Shown here: positions 34,827-45,699 of the stretch, one piece after another
Layout: each line of letters starts with the position of its first letter
How positions within the stretch are numbered: the stretch's first letter is position 1
Source of the DNA: Hemileia vastatrix
Lineage: Eukaryota > Basidiomycota > Pucciniomycetes > Pucciniales > Zaghouaniaceae
Assembly: GCA_030280995.1 (NCBI GenBank)
Contig: JASXTE010000005.1
Coordinates: 23,814,001 to 23,878,000 of the forward strand
Length of the DNA: 64,000 nt
Direction: 5' to 3'
Program-made: the position numbers and the translations under genes
The notes under the pieces: generated by a model
Told to the model about the DNA's origin: nothing
The model's input: the letters and a program-made list of their open reading frames with translations, nothing else
The model's database searches: none

Positions 34827-34880
34827 AGGGGTATCAATGTTGACCGATCTGTAATTAAATTAATTGCGGAAAATAATCTT
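34827..34880. repeat. Left end of Harbinger C
   Basis: TIR followed by the subterminal pattern TTAATTGCGG; the element D end at 52925-52973 carries the same motif order. Confidence 0.8.
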
Positions 34881-35193
34881 CATACCAAAATTATCTTCTG
34901 CAATTATTTTCGCTAATAATTGGGTTATTAGACACTTTACGTGTCAATGTTCACCTCTTATCCATCATTTTTTTACTCAATTTTTCATAACCACATCTTG
35001 GACAACTTTCTGTCATAACCACATCTTGACCTACTTTGTGCCATAACCACATCTTGGAATACTCTCTGGACATGGCTTCTACCTTGCTGCACACTCACAT
35101 TCTCATCCCATCCTGTCCATTCTATCCACTCAGAACCCCTCACTATCTCATCTGCTTGTTTCTGCTCCGTTTCATCTTCATTTATATTTTAAC

Positions 35194-36597
35194 ATGCCTT
35201 GTCGTCCTAGATCTTCTCAAAGGCAGCCATAACCCAGTTGTTCTTCAAATCCCACTACTCCCTCTTTCCCCCGCTCAGCTGAGAAATCTAAGACTTTTCA
35301 ATTAAAAAAAGATGATCATCTCACTCTTATCAACTGGCTGAAAACCAAATCTAACTATGATTCTTGTTTTGGTACTGAGTATTCAACTAAAGTAGGATGG
35401 CCCCCAGCATCAAAATTTAATGGCTATCTTTTAAATGGCAAATGAATTACGGAATAAGACCAAGGGAAGGATTAATCTTTTGCCTAAACAGATGTCTGAA
35501 CGCTTCAAGAATTACCAAGCCAAATACAAGAAGGCAAAGGCTCTTTCATCTTCCACTGTTTTTGGGGTTACCGACATTGATATAACTAAGGGTATCAAAT
35601 CCATAGATGATAAACTTGAATCTTTATGTCCTTTCTTTAAAGAGATGGATGCAATTTTTGGAGAGTGAGCCGATGTTAATCCTGTAAACATTTTGGATGG
35701 AGAAGATCTTATCTCTGAACATGATGTTGAGGCAAATCTTTTCCCATCCTGTTTGTCCACTCAAGCCTCCCCTCATTTGAATGAGACAAATCTAGATAGC
35801 TTTTCTGTAGATCCTATAAGTGATTTAACCCAACCAAATCTAACTCAGGTCTGTCTCTTTTTTCTTTTATCTTATCATTTCTATTTTTTATTTACTTATG
35901 TTTTTCATATTTCTTAAAAGGCTGACGAACAAACCCAGAATCCTCAATCAACTGAGTCTGAAGGTAGTGACAGTGATGAGGAGGAAAATATGACCCTGAA
36001 CAAGAAGTGTAGGGCTTCATGTAGTCTAAATTTCCACTCACAAAGAAGACGAAAAAGTGATACTTCATCACAAACCCCTTTTTCATCTATGGAACAATTT
36101 TTAGAGAAACATGATGCTGGTAAGTGATACCATACCTCTTATTACTTTACTCTACTTTTCTTCTACTTTATATTAATTTTTTTACCACTCTAGAGTAAGT
36201 AGAAATTTCTAAAGAGACTCTAAGCTTTGAAAAGAAGAAATACAATCTCTCTTTAAGGAGGGATGATAGGCTACAAGATTTGGAAGAGAGGAATTACAAG
36301 CTCTCTTTACGGAAGGATGATTGGGCCCAAGATTTGGAGTATAGGAAGTAAGAGATCTCTTTATGGAAGGATGATCAGGCCCAAGATTTAGAGGAGAAGA
36401 AGATTGAGTTAACTCTAAGTATTAAAAAATCAAAAAAAGAGGAGAAAACACTTGAACATCAAAACCTATTAGAGCAGATGAAATATAAGTTTGATCATGA
36501 AGAGAATTCCAAAAAGAAAGATTTCTTGATAGAATGTGTTAAAGCTAATAAATCTGTTGAGGAAATTGAACGTTTAAAGAAATTATTGGATGACTAG
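35194..36597 (+). pseudogene. Myb/SANT-like accessory protein remnant (copy C)
   Basis: ATG at 35194, in the same position as in copy A. TAA near 35230 and a one-base insertion near 35427 (LL then MANELRNKTKG) break exon 1, and a TAA near 36349 breaks exon 3. FQLKKDDHLTLINWLKTKSN and KTKGRINLLPKQMSERFKNY are the DNA-binding block. Introns at about 35849-35920 and 36120-36194 have GT-AG ends. Exon 3 repeats a Glu/Lys-rich unit (LRRDDRLQDLEERNYKLS) three times before the coiled coil and LKKLLDD. This triplication is specific to the C subfamily. Confidence 0.85.
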
Positions 36598-36729
36598 TTT
36601 GTTTTATTTCTCTCACACTTCAACTGTTCATATTTATTTGTACATAAAATTTACAATAATTTCCTGTATTTCATTACTCTATCAATCATTACTTGAATTT
36701 TCGTATTTTAATGTTAAATATTCTTTTTT

Positions 36730-37160
36730 TAAGTAAAATTTTCATGTCTCCTTTGAAAATTTGACAATTTTTGAAGTAAGGGATGGGTATCACAAAAATT
36801 CTTTCATGTCATGAATCTTGAAAGTCTTATATGAAACTTTGGCTTTACTACCCCCTGAATTTTACTGGTATTCCCAAAATTCTTCCATGTCAAGAATTTC
36901 ACAAGTCTTATAAGAAATTTTGGCAAAACCCCCTATGGATTTTATTGAAGTAAGGGACGGGTATCACCAAAATATTTAGAAGTTAAAAAAATTCTATATC
37001 TGTTTTAAAAAATTGGCAATACTCTCCCCTGCATTTTGTTGAAGCAAGGAGTGGGTATCACCAAAATTTTTCTAAGTCATCAATTTCACATGTCAGATTT
37101 GAAAATTTGGCAATACCCCCCTCCTGCATTTTATTGAAGTAAGGGGTGGAAGTCATCTAA
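36730..37160. repeat. Four intergenic hairpin modules (copy C)
   Basis: Modules with TTTGGCAATACCC.CCCCTG, a CATTTTATTGAAG loop and AAGGGGTGGGTATCACCAAA at about 36840-36885, 36925-36980, 37010-37070 and 37100-37150. The arms pair across the loop. They separate the convergent SANT and Tet-like genes. Confidence 0.75.
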
Positions 37161-37491
37161 ATTTAATATAATTACATAAATTATTAAATAAATATCTAAT
37201 ATATATTAATTTCCCTAGTTTAAAGTAATGACGATCCCTCAAGCCAAAATGCAGATCAAATCTAGAAACAAACGTTTGGGACTTTCCACAGGTATAGGCT
37301 AGAGGAACCTCATGAAAAAAATAAATGTTATCATGATTACCTGTTATACAACCAAAAGTCATTGGCTCATCACTTTACTTGAGCAAATTGATATATAAAA
37401 AATATTTATTAAAAATTTATGAAAAAATTAAAAAATTTCGATGACAACTCTAATCCCCATACTTTTTGGATCTAGATAGAGTTTTTTTAAA

Positions 37492-38080
37492 TCAATTAAA
37501 TTTACCTTCTTTCTTAACCTTGTTGATTCTTTGAATCAACTTATGACTGATTTGAAATGAGCAACCAAAATTTGTTAAATCTTGACAGGATTCCAGACCA
37601 GGAGGAGCTTTGGTCGTTTGATGATTATCCTTAGAAGAATTCCAAATAGTTTCAATGATACCATTTCCCAAACCAAAATCATTGATGCACCGGTGGTCTG
37701 GAAAGTATAAACCATGTCCTTTGATTTTAGCTGGAGATGGTATTGGTTGGCCAGTTATTGGATTGATATATGAGAATATACCAAAAGTAAGAAAATTGGT
37801 GTCATTCCTATTGATATGAATCCTATTGTGGAATCCAGAATGAGTGATAATAACATTAGAAAATAAAAGATATTTGTGGCTGATATCTTCCCATTCGGAG
37901 TCACACCAATTTGGTATTCCAACTTTGGTTTCAAGTTCATGATTTTTTTTAAATGCTTTATTATAGAGCTTTTTGAGTTGAAGAGCAAGAAAAGAGTTAA
38001 AGGAAGGTAGAGTGTCCCATAAGCAAAAATCTTCATCTTTTTGAGCTTTAGTGATATTCTTGAGCAATGAATATATGCCT
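37492..38080 (-). pseudogene. Tet-like 2OG-Fe(II) oxygenase, C-terminal half (copy C)
   Basis: 190 open codons matching residues about 195-380 of the copy A protein: FNSFLALQLKKLYNKAF, IPNWCDSEWEDIS, NRIHINRNDTNFLTFGIFSY, NDFGLGNGIIETIWNSS, NHQTTKAPPGLE and FGCSFQIS. The position of the HxD Asp is Asn (HIN), as in copy B. The N-terminal half is missing; beyond about 38090 the sequence is unrelated. Whether the C subfamily ever had the longer N-terminus cannot be told from this window. Confidence 0.8.
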
Positions 38081-38164
38081 ATATAATTGGAATGCCTAGA
38101 TAATAATCAGATAAGAGTTTCAGAATCCTTATCCTCTAAATATGCAATATAAAAATGTGAAATA

Positions 38165-38530
38165 AGATAAGTGAAATTTGGAAAAAAGGCTCAACTCCAA
38201 GGGTAAAAATCTCAGAAACCACTGAACCTAACTCAAAACTGTTTGTGGTAAATGAGAGATATGCTTTAGTAGAATCTTCAGTTAAAGGACATGTGATTTA
38301 AATAAACCTAACCCTAATTTGTTACATAAAAAATAGAAATAAAGATTTAAATTTGAAAAAAAGGGCTCAACTTTAAAGGTCAATATCTCAGCAACCACTG
38401 AATCAAATTCAAATCTGTTTGTAGGAAACGAAAGGTAGCCTTCAGGAGAATCTTCAGTAAAAATAAAATTAGATTTGAATAAACCTAACCCTAATTCCGA
38501 GTCTGATTTTCAAAATTTTACAAAAACTTG
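38165..38530. repeat. Tandem duplication of about 175 bp in copy C
   Basis: GGCTCAACT, ATCTCAG.AACCACTGAA, CTGTTTGT.G.AAA, GAATCTTCAGT.AAA and AAATAAACCTAACCCTAATT appear in order at 38187-38320 and again at 38363-38500. Copy G carries one unit (27480-27620, other strand). Confidence 0.8.
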
Positions 38531-38599
38531 AAAAGTGGTAATGAAGATGAGATCAAAAGGAGTTTAATAAGTTCACTTTTATCCAGATAAAAGTTATAC

Positions 38600-39330
38600 A
38601 TATATTTAAGTATGAAGTTTTCATAAAAGGAATATGATATCATATAGATATGAAAAAAGGAGATGAAACATACCTTGATTAAAAAGTAGGAAAAATAGAG
38701 TGAGAAAGATTGATGTTGGAATTGTGGGGAAATTGAATATGGAGTAAGTGAAATGCATAAAAAATGTGCAATATATTTGTTTCAATGAAATGGAGCCAAA
38801 AAAAAGTGAAATAGGGGAAAGGGGGGATAATGACCATGCCAAGGAAGGATGAAGAGTAGGGTGATGGAGCTAAAAAAGAAAGTAAAGAGGGAGAGAAAAA
38901 AAGGTTAATTTTACCACTGAAATCAAAAATAACCACTTACAAAAAAAATTTAGATAAAAAAAATAAAATAAACAGAAAAAAAACAAAAAAAAATTATAAT
39001 TAGTAATCAAAAAATCAAAAAAAGAATAAAATGACTTACCTGGAGAGATGAGATGACAAAATAAATGAAACCAAATTGTTTGAGGGATGTTGGAGGAGAA
39101 TAGGAAAAAGATATGAGTGATGAATGGAAAAAAAAATCACTGACAAAATATGCGATTTCAGAAAATATGTGATTTCATGTTGAGCTGGTGAAAGAAAACC
39201 ATTGAGCCATCCAAAAAAAAGATATTCACCGTAAATTCCAAAAAAAAAATGAATATGCAACAAACCAAAATACCAAACCAAGTGAATAAAGTACACAAAG
39301 AGGACATTTGGAGAGTACAAAAAAATAATT
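38600..39330 (-). other. Transposase/dioxygenase spacer of copy C
   Basis: C/T-rich (minus strand) block, then the conserved intron acceptor (TCAGTGGTAAAATTAACC, about 38915) and donor (CTCTCCAGGTAAGTC, about 39040), as in copies A, B and G. Long frames here are low-complexity. Confidence 0.6.
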
Positions 39331-40578
39331 TAAGTTGCTGGTGAAGAGAAATGTTGGAGAGTAATAGGCATAATGACAGAGCGTATGCTGGTTGAATGAA
39401 TGTTTTGTGATTCAAGGGAGGGGAGAGCCGGTGCTGGTTCAGGATCCTCTTCTCATAAAGATCATTCCACTCATCCTTTAAATCAGCTAGGATATTGTGG
39501 AGTATAATGCAAGTCATGATCCAATGATTTGCAGTTTTGATCTCCAATTTTTTTTGAAATCGGATTCTGAACTCCCGAAGACTAGAAAATTGTCCCTTTA
39601 AAATACCTATAGCATGTTCAATTTGTACTCTTGATTGGGAAAGGTGATAATTAAAGGCAGTTTTGGGGTCACTTTCTAAACTTGCACCATGTAAAGCAGG
39701 TATAATGTACTTTCCACTTGCATATTCTGAGTCTGCAAGGAGGTACTGAGATTTGTCAAAGTATGAGTCAGGGGTTTGAGAAATCCTCATTCTTTGGAAG
39801 ACAGAAGAGTCATGACATGAGCCAGGGCAGCCACTATGAAAAGCAATAAATTTTTTATTGACATTGCATACAAGTTTAACGGCAATAGAGTATCTAGAAA
39901 GAAGATAAAAAGTTAGTTTATGAAGGATGAGAGATCGGAGAATATTTTGAAGAAACCTTTTTTTGCAATCAAAATAATGGTTGCCATCATGAGCAGGCTT
40001 TTGACTCAAAGGTATAGTTGTGCCATTAACAAATCCTTCACAGCCAGGGAAACCTTCAGCTTGCATTACTTGAGAGGATTCAAGTCGCTGTTCTGGAGTT
40101 GGCCAAGCAAGTGTTTGAGACTTGAGGGAAAGGATAGCAATCATACAGCGCTTTGTGTATAATATCACGGTACCATATCCTATGTTAAAGAGATTATCCA
40201 AACGTCTTACAACAGCACCGTTTCCATTTGAGCCAAAGCGGCATAGTGCAACAGCAAGTTGGATGGCAGGGTTATGCTGTTTGTTATGAAAGATAGGATG
40301 ATCAGAGATGAGTTGATCAAGTTTGAAGAAAGAATCGGGAGAAGTTCTAAAAATTTGGGTGAAGTTTAAATGAGGAATGTTGAGAATGGAGGCCAGTTCA
40401 TTTTGGGGATCATGATAAAGATTTGGCCCCCTGGTGATGATGTAACGCTTTTTGGAAAGAAAACACATATAAGCTAAAGCATCTTCCAAATCAGAGTCAG
40501 ATTTATAGTAAAGAACTAAAAAAAAGTAATAGCATTCATTGTTGAGTGAAGTAGCTTCCTAGTAGAGAGGTGTTTCAT
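39330..40578 (-). pseudogene. Harbinger DDE transposase, catalytic mutant (copy C)
   Basis: ATG at 40578, TAA at 39330. A T-run insertion near 40535 shifts the frame in the N-terminus; from 40489 there are 443 open residues. The first catalytic Asp is Asn (GFVNGTTIPLS, where A and B have GFVDG). The second Asp (GSCHDSSVF) and the Glu (RVQIEHAIGILKGQFSSLRE) are kept. A 63-nt intron (39894-39956, GTTTCTTC ... TTTCTAG) sits at the same place as in copy A and happens to be open in frame. A late frameshift precedes the conserved end MPITLQHFSS. It cannot catalyse transposition. Confidence 0.88.
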
Positions 40579-40845
40579 TGTTGCCGGTGGAAGGGTTATG
40601 TGATGAGGGAAGTGGGAATTCACCACCAAATGTGCAGTTGGGGTGTGTAGAAAGAAAAAAAACTTAAGTGTTTGCCACCAAAATTAAGTGTGTTCATAGA
40701 GTGAGGAAAGACTTAAGGATGGCATCAGCAATTATGAGTCATGTGACTTTCTTGCAAATCCATCATGGATGAGATGAGTTTGAGATCAGGAATTAGGAAT
40801 GGAAATTGGGGTATAAGAGGTGGGATAATGCATTATTGTGGATTC

Positions 40846-40877
40846 CTTATCCACTAGCCCTGGCGCTAGTGGATAAG
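40846..40877. repeat. Perfect 13-bp hairpin near the right end of Harbinger C
   Basis: CTTATCCACTAGC (40846-40858) and its complement GCTAGTGGATAAG (40865-40877) with a 6-nt loop. It lies within 115 bp of the transposon end, the zone where family A has its own palindromes. Confidence 0.85.
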
Positions 40878-40960
40878 AATCTTCCGCAATTAATAATGTC
40901 TGAGCCCGGAAAAAAAATTCCTGATCCCTAATTGCGGATCCCTGAACATTGATACCCCCT

Positions 40961-41834
40961 AATATCAATAAATTAATAATTAATTAATTGTAAATCTATA
41001 TTATAATTACAATTGAAAAAATAAAAGTATAATGTAATTAAAATTTAATTAATTAAAATTATATATTAAATAAATCTTCTCATATGTTATAATCCATAAA
41101 TTTTGGGTGCTTTTTTGACCTTTAACTTTGTTAAAAAACTTTTATTAAATAAGTTAGAATACTTACTTAATAAAAATTAAAATACTTAATTTTAATTTTT
41201 GTTCATTAAATTAATTACTTGTTTCACTTACTTGAGTTATTACTCAAATGGAATAGTTAAAAAAATTACTAATTTCTGTTTTGGGCTTAAATTGATTATA
41301 TAAATAATTGCTTAAAAATAATATTATTGTATTGGTTCAATTAAAACCATTTTAAGACTCATTATAATGACTGTTTTTTGATAAACTACTCACAGTTTAC
41401 CATGTTACAAATTTACATAGTTACTCAATATTTTAATTAACTGGGTTGGGAAATTAGTATGAGAAAATTATTTCTTATTTGATAATTTAATTATTTGTTT
41501 CATATTTTTCTCTCAATATCCAAGTTTCACTTATTTTCTTTTATTTTCTTGTTTCAATTTATTACTACTTTGTATATACAAATTTGTGGCGCTTCAGAGG
41601 ACCCCTTACCTATAAAAAGGTTATGGGTAATCCCCTTCAGCCCATCACTTACAGTACTCATCTTATTTTTAAAATATTATTATCTATTTTATTGTTTTGG
41701 GGCATCTTACCCCTTAAATACTAAATAAGTATAATCAGATTGTTTTAAGAGCCTTTTAATAATTAGAAGTTGATACATAAGCAGAGAGGAATAAAATACT
41801 TACTGTTATTAAACTTTTACCCATTGTCAATAGT
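40961..41834. other. AT-rich remnant, possibly Gypsy 5' region
   Basis: No frame with recognisable motif; a patch at 41580-41660 has higher GC. It lies between two nested insertions. Confidence 0.4.
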
Positions 41835-42721
41835 CACCACACAATATAGGGGGAGGACTTGCTAGCAAGTCCGCAACTTGAAGTCAGATGGAAATCAGAT
41901 GGAACTCAGACTGAAGTAATACTGAACTTTCACTTGAAGTATCACACAAATAACAATGGATCTATATTGAAAACATAGTGAAAGTGTGAGGATAACTGAA
42001 TGGAAGCCAGAAAAAATCATTCCATGAGTCTACTCAATGCAAAGTATTTTTTGAAACAGCTTATTAAAATAATACTTTATTAAATTAATTTGATCAATAA
42101 AAATTGATTGACAATATTGCAATTCTTAAATACAATAATTTTATTAAAAAATTTCAGATTACATATAAAAAAAATCAGTGACTTTTTCTATTACTTACAA
42201 CTGTTTTTACAGAATTGAAAACTATGTTTCAGCTAATATTTTATGGAAGTGAACTCTGTTCTTCGCCCGAAGAACAGAGTTCATCCTCCTATTTTCACAC
42301 TCTGTTTGCACCAATCTCCATCCCTTTCAATTCTATCAACACATGCTTGTCTTCCCTTCCCATGCCTTTCGCTATCCTCCCAGCCCCATTGTATGCCATC
42401 CTCTTTTGATCCCCATTTCACCCCTCTCAACCTCTCCCAGACCCTTTTCTTCATTTAAAATGCCTCGGAACCCTTAATCTTCCCTTCAAACTCTTTCCCA
42501 ACCTTTTCGCTACCCCATACACCCTTCCTCACCCCTCTCTCCAGCCTTTCCAGCCCTTGTAGCCCCATTTGTGTTCACATGAGCTTCAAGGTGTGTTCAA
42601 AGTAAATTCAATACTTCTTCATGATGGTTTCATCACTTCCTCAATGTGTGCTCAAAAAGATATGAATTAGGGTTCAAGGTTGCGGACTTGCTAGCAAGTC
42701 CGCCCCCCATATTGCGTGGTG
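41835..42721. mobile_element. CACTA-like element (copy 3), 887 bp
   Basis: Flanked by AGT (41832-41834 and 42722-42724). Both ends carry CACCAC(A/G)CAATAT, a G-run and the perfect palindrome GGACTTGCTAGCAAGTCC next to CGCAAC. It is about four times longer than the 217-bp MITEs and includes a pyrimidine-rich ORF start at 42243. No transposase. Confidence 0.85.
42251..42282. repeat. Perfect 15-bp hairpin with 2-nt loop
   Basis: GAACTCTGTTCTTCG (42251-42265), CC, CGAAGAACAGAGTTC (42268-42282). It lies 5 bp after an ATG inside the CACTA element. Confidence 0.9.
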
Positions 42722-42779
42722 AGTCCTATTAAATCCTTGAAATGTATTGTCACTTTACTTCTTAAATTCCTTTTCTCTC

Positions 42780-42930
42780 CTCTCCTATTTTATCTTTTAG
42801 TTTTCCTTCTTCTCCTTCTTTCTCTTCCTCTATATTTCTCCTTCTTCCTCTTCCTCTATATTTCTCCTTCTTCCTCTTCCTCTATATTTCTCCTTCTTCC
42901 TCTTCCTCTCTATTTCTTCTTCTTCTAGAC
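42780..42930. repeat. Pyrimidine microsatellite
   Basis: TCTTCCTCTATATTTCTCCT units repeated about four times (period 27 bp). Confidence 0.85.
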
Positions 42931-42934
42931 AAAA

Positions 42935-43402
42935 TTGCCAATAGTCTGGATCCCTGTTGCAATTGTGGCTGGCCCACTGTTGGTGAAACCAATCCCATTT
43001 CCATTTTTCCATCAAGATCTTGTGCTGGAGCTTACCAGATCGTCCTTAGGTTGGGAATGGATGGTTTTTCTGTACTCCTTTCAGCTCTTCCGGTGTTTTT
43101 TTTATTGCTGGAGTCCTATTCTAAAATTGTTCTCCACTTTCTCCACCTCTTTGATGATGTAAGACTTTGACTCCTCCAGCTTCAGAACTTGTCCGGCCAA
43201 GTAAAAAAGTTGATCCTGAAGAGAAGGTGATGTCTTCTTTATAGTTACCTTTCTTAAGAGGGCATTTTTTTCCTCTATGCTGAGTTTTTCTGGTTGAAGA
43301 TAAGACTGTCCTTCCATAGTTATGTCCTGGTACATTGTTTTTAATTTTAGACCTGGTATTAAAAGCAGGTTTATCACTTACATTGTCTTGTGGAGCACTC
43401 AT
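42935..43402 (-). pseudogene. Gypsy gag N-terminal fragment
   Basis: MSAPQDNVSDKPAFNTRSKI at 43402 (an N-terminal TRSK motif is common in fungal Gypsy gag), then after a frameshift LQDQLFYLAGQVLKLEESKS and VEKVENNF, a coiled-coil-like segment, then stops. It lies about 510 bp inside the upstream LTR, as gag should. The link to the gag core at 33.2-34.6 kb is interrupted by two insertions. Confidence 0.6.
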
Positions 43403-43913
43403 AATGTCTAAAATAACTATTTAAAGTGCCTAAAAGAGGTAAAAACTGTATGGTAATCAGTAGATAAAAAATATTAGTAATATAAGTACTAATAAAAGCA
43501 CTGGAGCTTACCCTGAATTTATATTTATATTTAATTAAATATAATATAATAAAAATTTGAAAAAAATCACTTAAAAATAAAATAATAAGCTTAACTAGAC
43601 CTTTATAATAGTGAGTAATTAGTTTACCAAGATTTAATAAAATACCAAATTAATTGGGTGTTATATTGGTGACCAAATACCAAGTGTAACTGGGTTTAAA
43701 TTGGGTACAGTTACTACTGCAAATAACTAATTTTTATTTAAAAAAATTAATAAAATTATTATAAAGGTTCTTCTCCGCAATCACTGAGTTATTATGACTC
43801 AAAAATGCTCTTCAGAACCGAATATTTGGTTTATATGAGCTATACTAGAGTAAAAATCATGTCCAAAGGCTTATACTAAAATAATAAGTAATGAATTAGG
43901 AAAGACCCCCAAT
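43403..43913. other. Gypsy leader between LTR and gag
   Basis: AT-rich. In minus orientation ATTGGGGGTCTTTCC directly follows the LTR and would be the primer-binding region; I cannot assign the tRNA. Confidence 0.5.
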
Positions 43914-45065
43914 TGTAAGTGTATGCTAGTGTTTAAGTATGATTTAATAAAGAATATTAATAATCCTACTAATTAATATTGTATGATTTATAGATTGAAC
44001 CTCAGGGAAGGACTAATAAAATAGTTATGCTCAATATTAACTCACAATATTTAGATTGGTGTGGACTAGTGGTGGAAATAGGCTAATAAAATATAGGTAT
44101 TGCTAATATAAAGATTATATCCATTTATAAGTGATTTCGAATCTATTTGTATATGATAACAATTGTTTAATAATTTTCATTTGATGTGTATTAAGTAAGT
44201 GATTTCCAATAACCTGTCAAATCCTCCCTTACTTATACCAAAATCCACTGGAGTGCAGACCTTCAAAACAGATGATGTCACTGCTATCCCTGGCAATTAC
44301 AGAACTGTGAGGGCTTATAACCTCCAATGAAGTCCACTTCAAGAATTTTCAACACCCAGACCTTCAGCAAGGACCCTACATTGCAATTAGTGATATCATA
44401 CACCCATACCATAAATAGAGAAAACAGATAAAAGAAGATAACATAAAGAAACAGCTAAAATAACTCATCCAAAGAGAAAAAAGTAAAACCCAAAGCATAT
44501 TAATGAGGCAAATCAACTTTCAAAGCCCCCAATAACATCCACAAGCATCCATATTAACCCATTAATCATATCCCAACACATAAATCCATGAAAATCCATT
44601 AAAGGAAGCAGATTAAGCTGTCCAAACTGGAAATATGTGCTTGGAAAAGGTGTATATGATTATTTAGGCATGGAGATTCCATTGAATATGTCCATATGAC
44701 CTCAAATAAGCATAAAATTAAATCTTATAGGCTATATAGAGGATTAAACCTGGATATAGGTCTATATATACATAATATAACTGCATATTTCACTGAATAT
44801 GATGGTTATGCATACAAACAAGCTATGTATGTCTATAATTACTTAATATCACTAAAGATAAGCTTATTATGACTATATTAGCACCTAAATAGGTATTATG
44901 GGGTTATGGATAAGCTATTTAAACGTTTATAAGTCATTTAATTATTTAATAAATATATATATAAAAGCATAATAACCATAATATTAACTCATAAGCTTAT
45001 TCCAATTAAGGTTATCTAATTTTACACATAAGAAGTACTCACTTCTGGGAAAACCTAAGCTGACA
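43914..45065 (-). repeat. Upstream (5') LTR of Gypsy element
   Basis: 1152 bp, TGTAAGTGTATGC ... CTAAGCTGACA; it aligns throughout with 24439-26110 apart from the insertions there. Numerous substitutions between the pair indicate an old insertion. Confidence 0.85.
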
Positions 45066-45070
45066 AAATC

Positions 45071-45699
45071 AGTTTTGGTAAATTAAATTTTTTTTTAAAA
45101 TCTTTAAATCAAATTTTGTGCTTTAAGTGCCAGTAAAATTGTATATATAATTATAAGCAAGTAATTTATACAAATGAATTTACCACCAAGAAATATATAC
45201 TTTATATATGTAATATTGGGTGAAGCAGGTGAAAATTTTAATTTCATATTCAGGTATACATAGAATAGCTAGAAACATTGTATACTAAGATAGAGATATT
45301 AATATGACTTTTATGGGTATATCATTCCCAAAAAAACAATTTTAATAGGTTTTTTCAAACATGGCACATCAGCCATTAGAAAGACTCATTTTTCAATAAA
45401 AAATAAAAATTACCTGTCAATTATAATTATTTTTAATATTAAGAAACCTTATTTTTTACTTAAAATGGAGGTGATTTCATTTTTTCATGACTAAAAATGA
45501 ATTTAATGTGTTTCCACATTTGCCATGTTTGAGACCCACTAATAAATGTAAATAAAATAACTATTATTGTCCCTAAAATTTAATAAAAAGACTAAAATAA
45601 ATAATAATACTATGACAGATTATTGATCTTTATCCAATACTCAAAAAATATTTTATAACAGAAAATAAGGTAGACACAAGTTTAAATGATAGGAAATGT
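45071..45699. other. AT-rich spacer
   Basis: No gene or repeat recognised. Confidence 0.5.

Larger units (their letters stand above)
34827..40960 (-). mobile_element. PIF/Harbinger transposon copy C (diverged subfamily)
   Basis: 6134 bp with ends AGGGGTATCAATGTT and, on the other strand, AGGGGGTATCAATGTT, flanked by AAT (34824-34826 and 40961-40963). Gene order is that of copy A: SANT-like (+), Tet-like (-), transposase (-). The TIR differs from family A after the first seven bases, and proteins differ strongly, so C is a separate subfamily (with D and E). All three genes are damaged. It is nested in the Gypsy element. Confidence 0.9.
24439..45065 (-). mobile_element. Gypsy (Ty3, chromovirus-like) retrotransposon, nested and decayed
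   Basis: Two related LTRs (TGTCAG/TGTAAG ... CTGACA) bound 20.6 kb. Read on the minus strand they enclose gag, protease, RT, RNase H, integrase and chromodomain remnants in canonical order, with a purine-rich tract (GGGTGAGGGAG) just before the downstream LTR. Outer flanks are GAATC (24434-24438) and AAATC (45066-45070), a 5-bp duplication with one change. Nested inside are Harbinger C, Harbinger G, a CACTA element and smaller MITEs, which explain the size. That all pieces belong to one insertion is inference from order and flanks. Confidence 0.75.

Noticed and set aside
42830..43015. Glu/Arg-rich frame on the minus strand
   Set aside because: Translation of the TCTTCCTC microsatellite fused to gag remnant.
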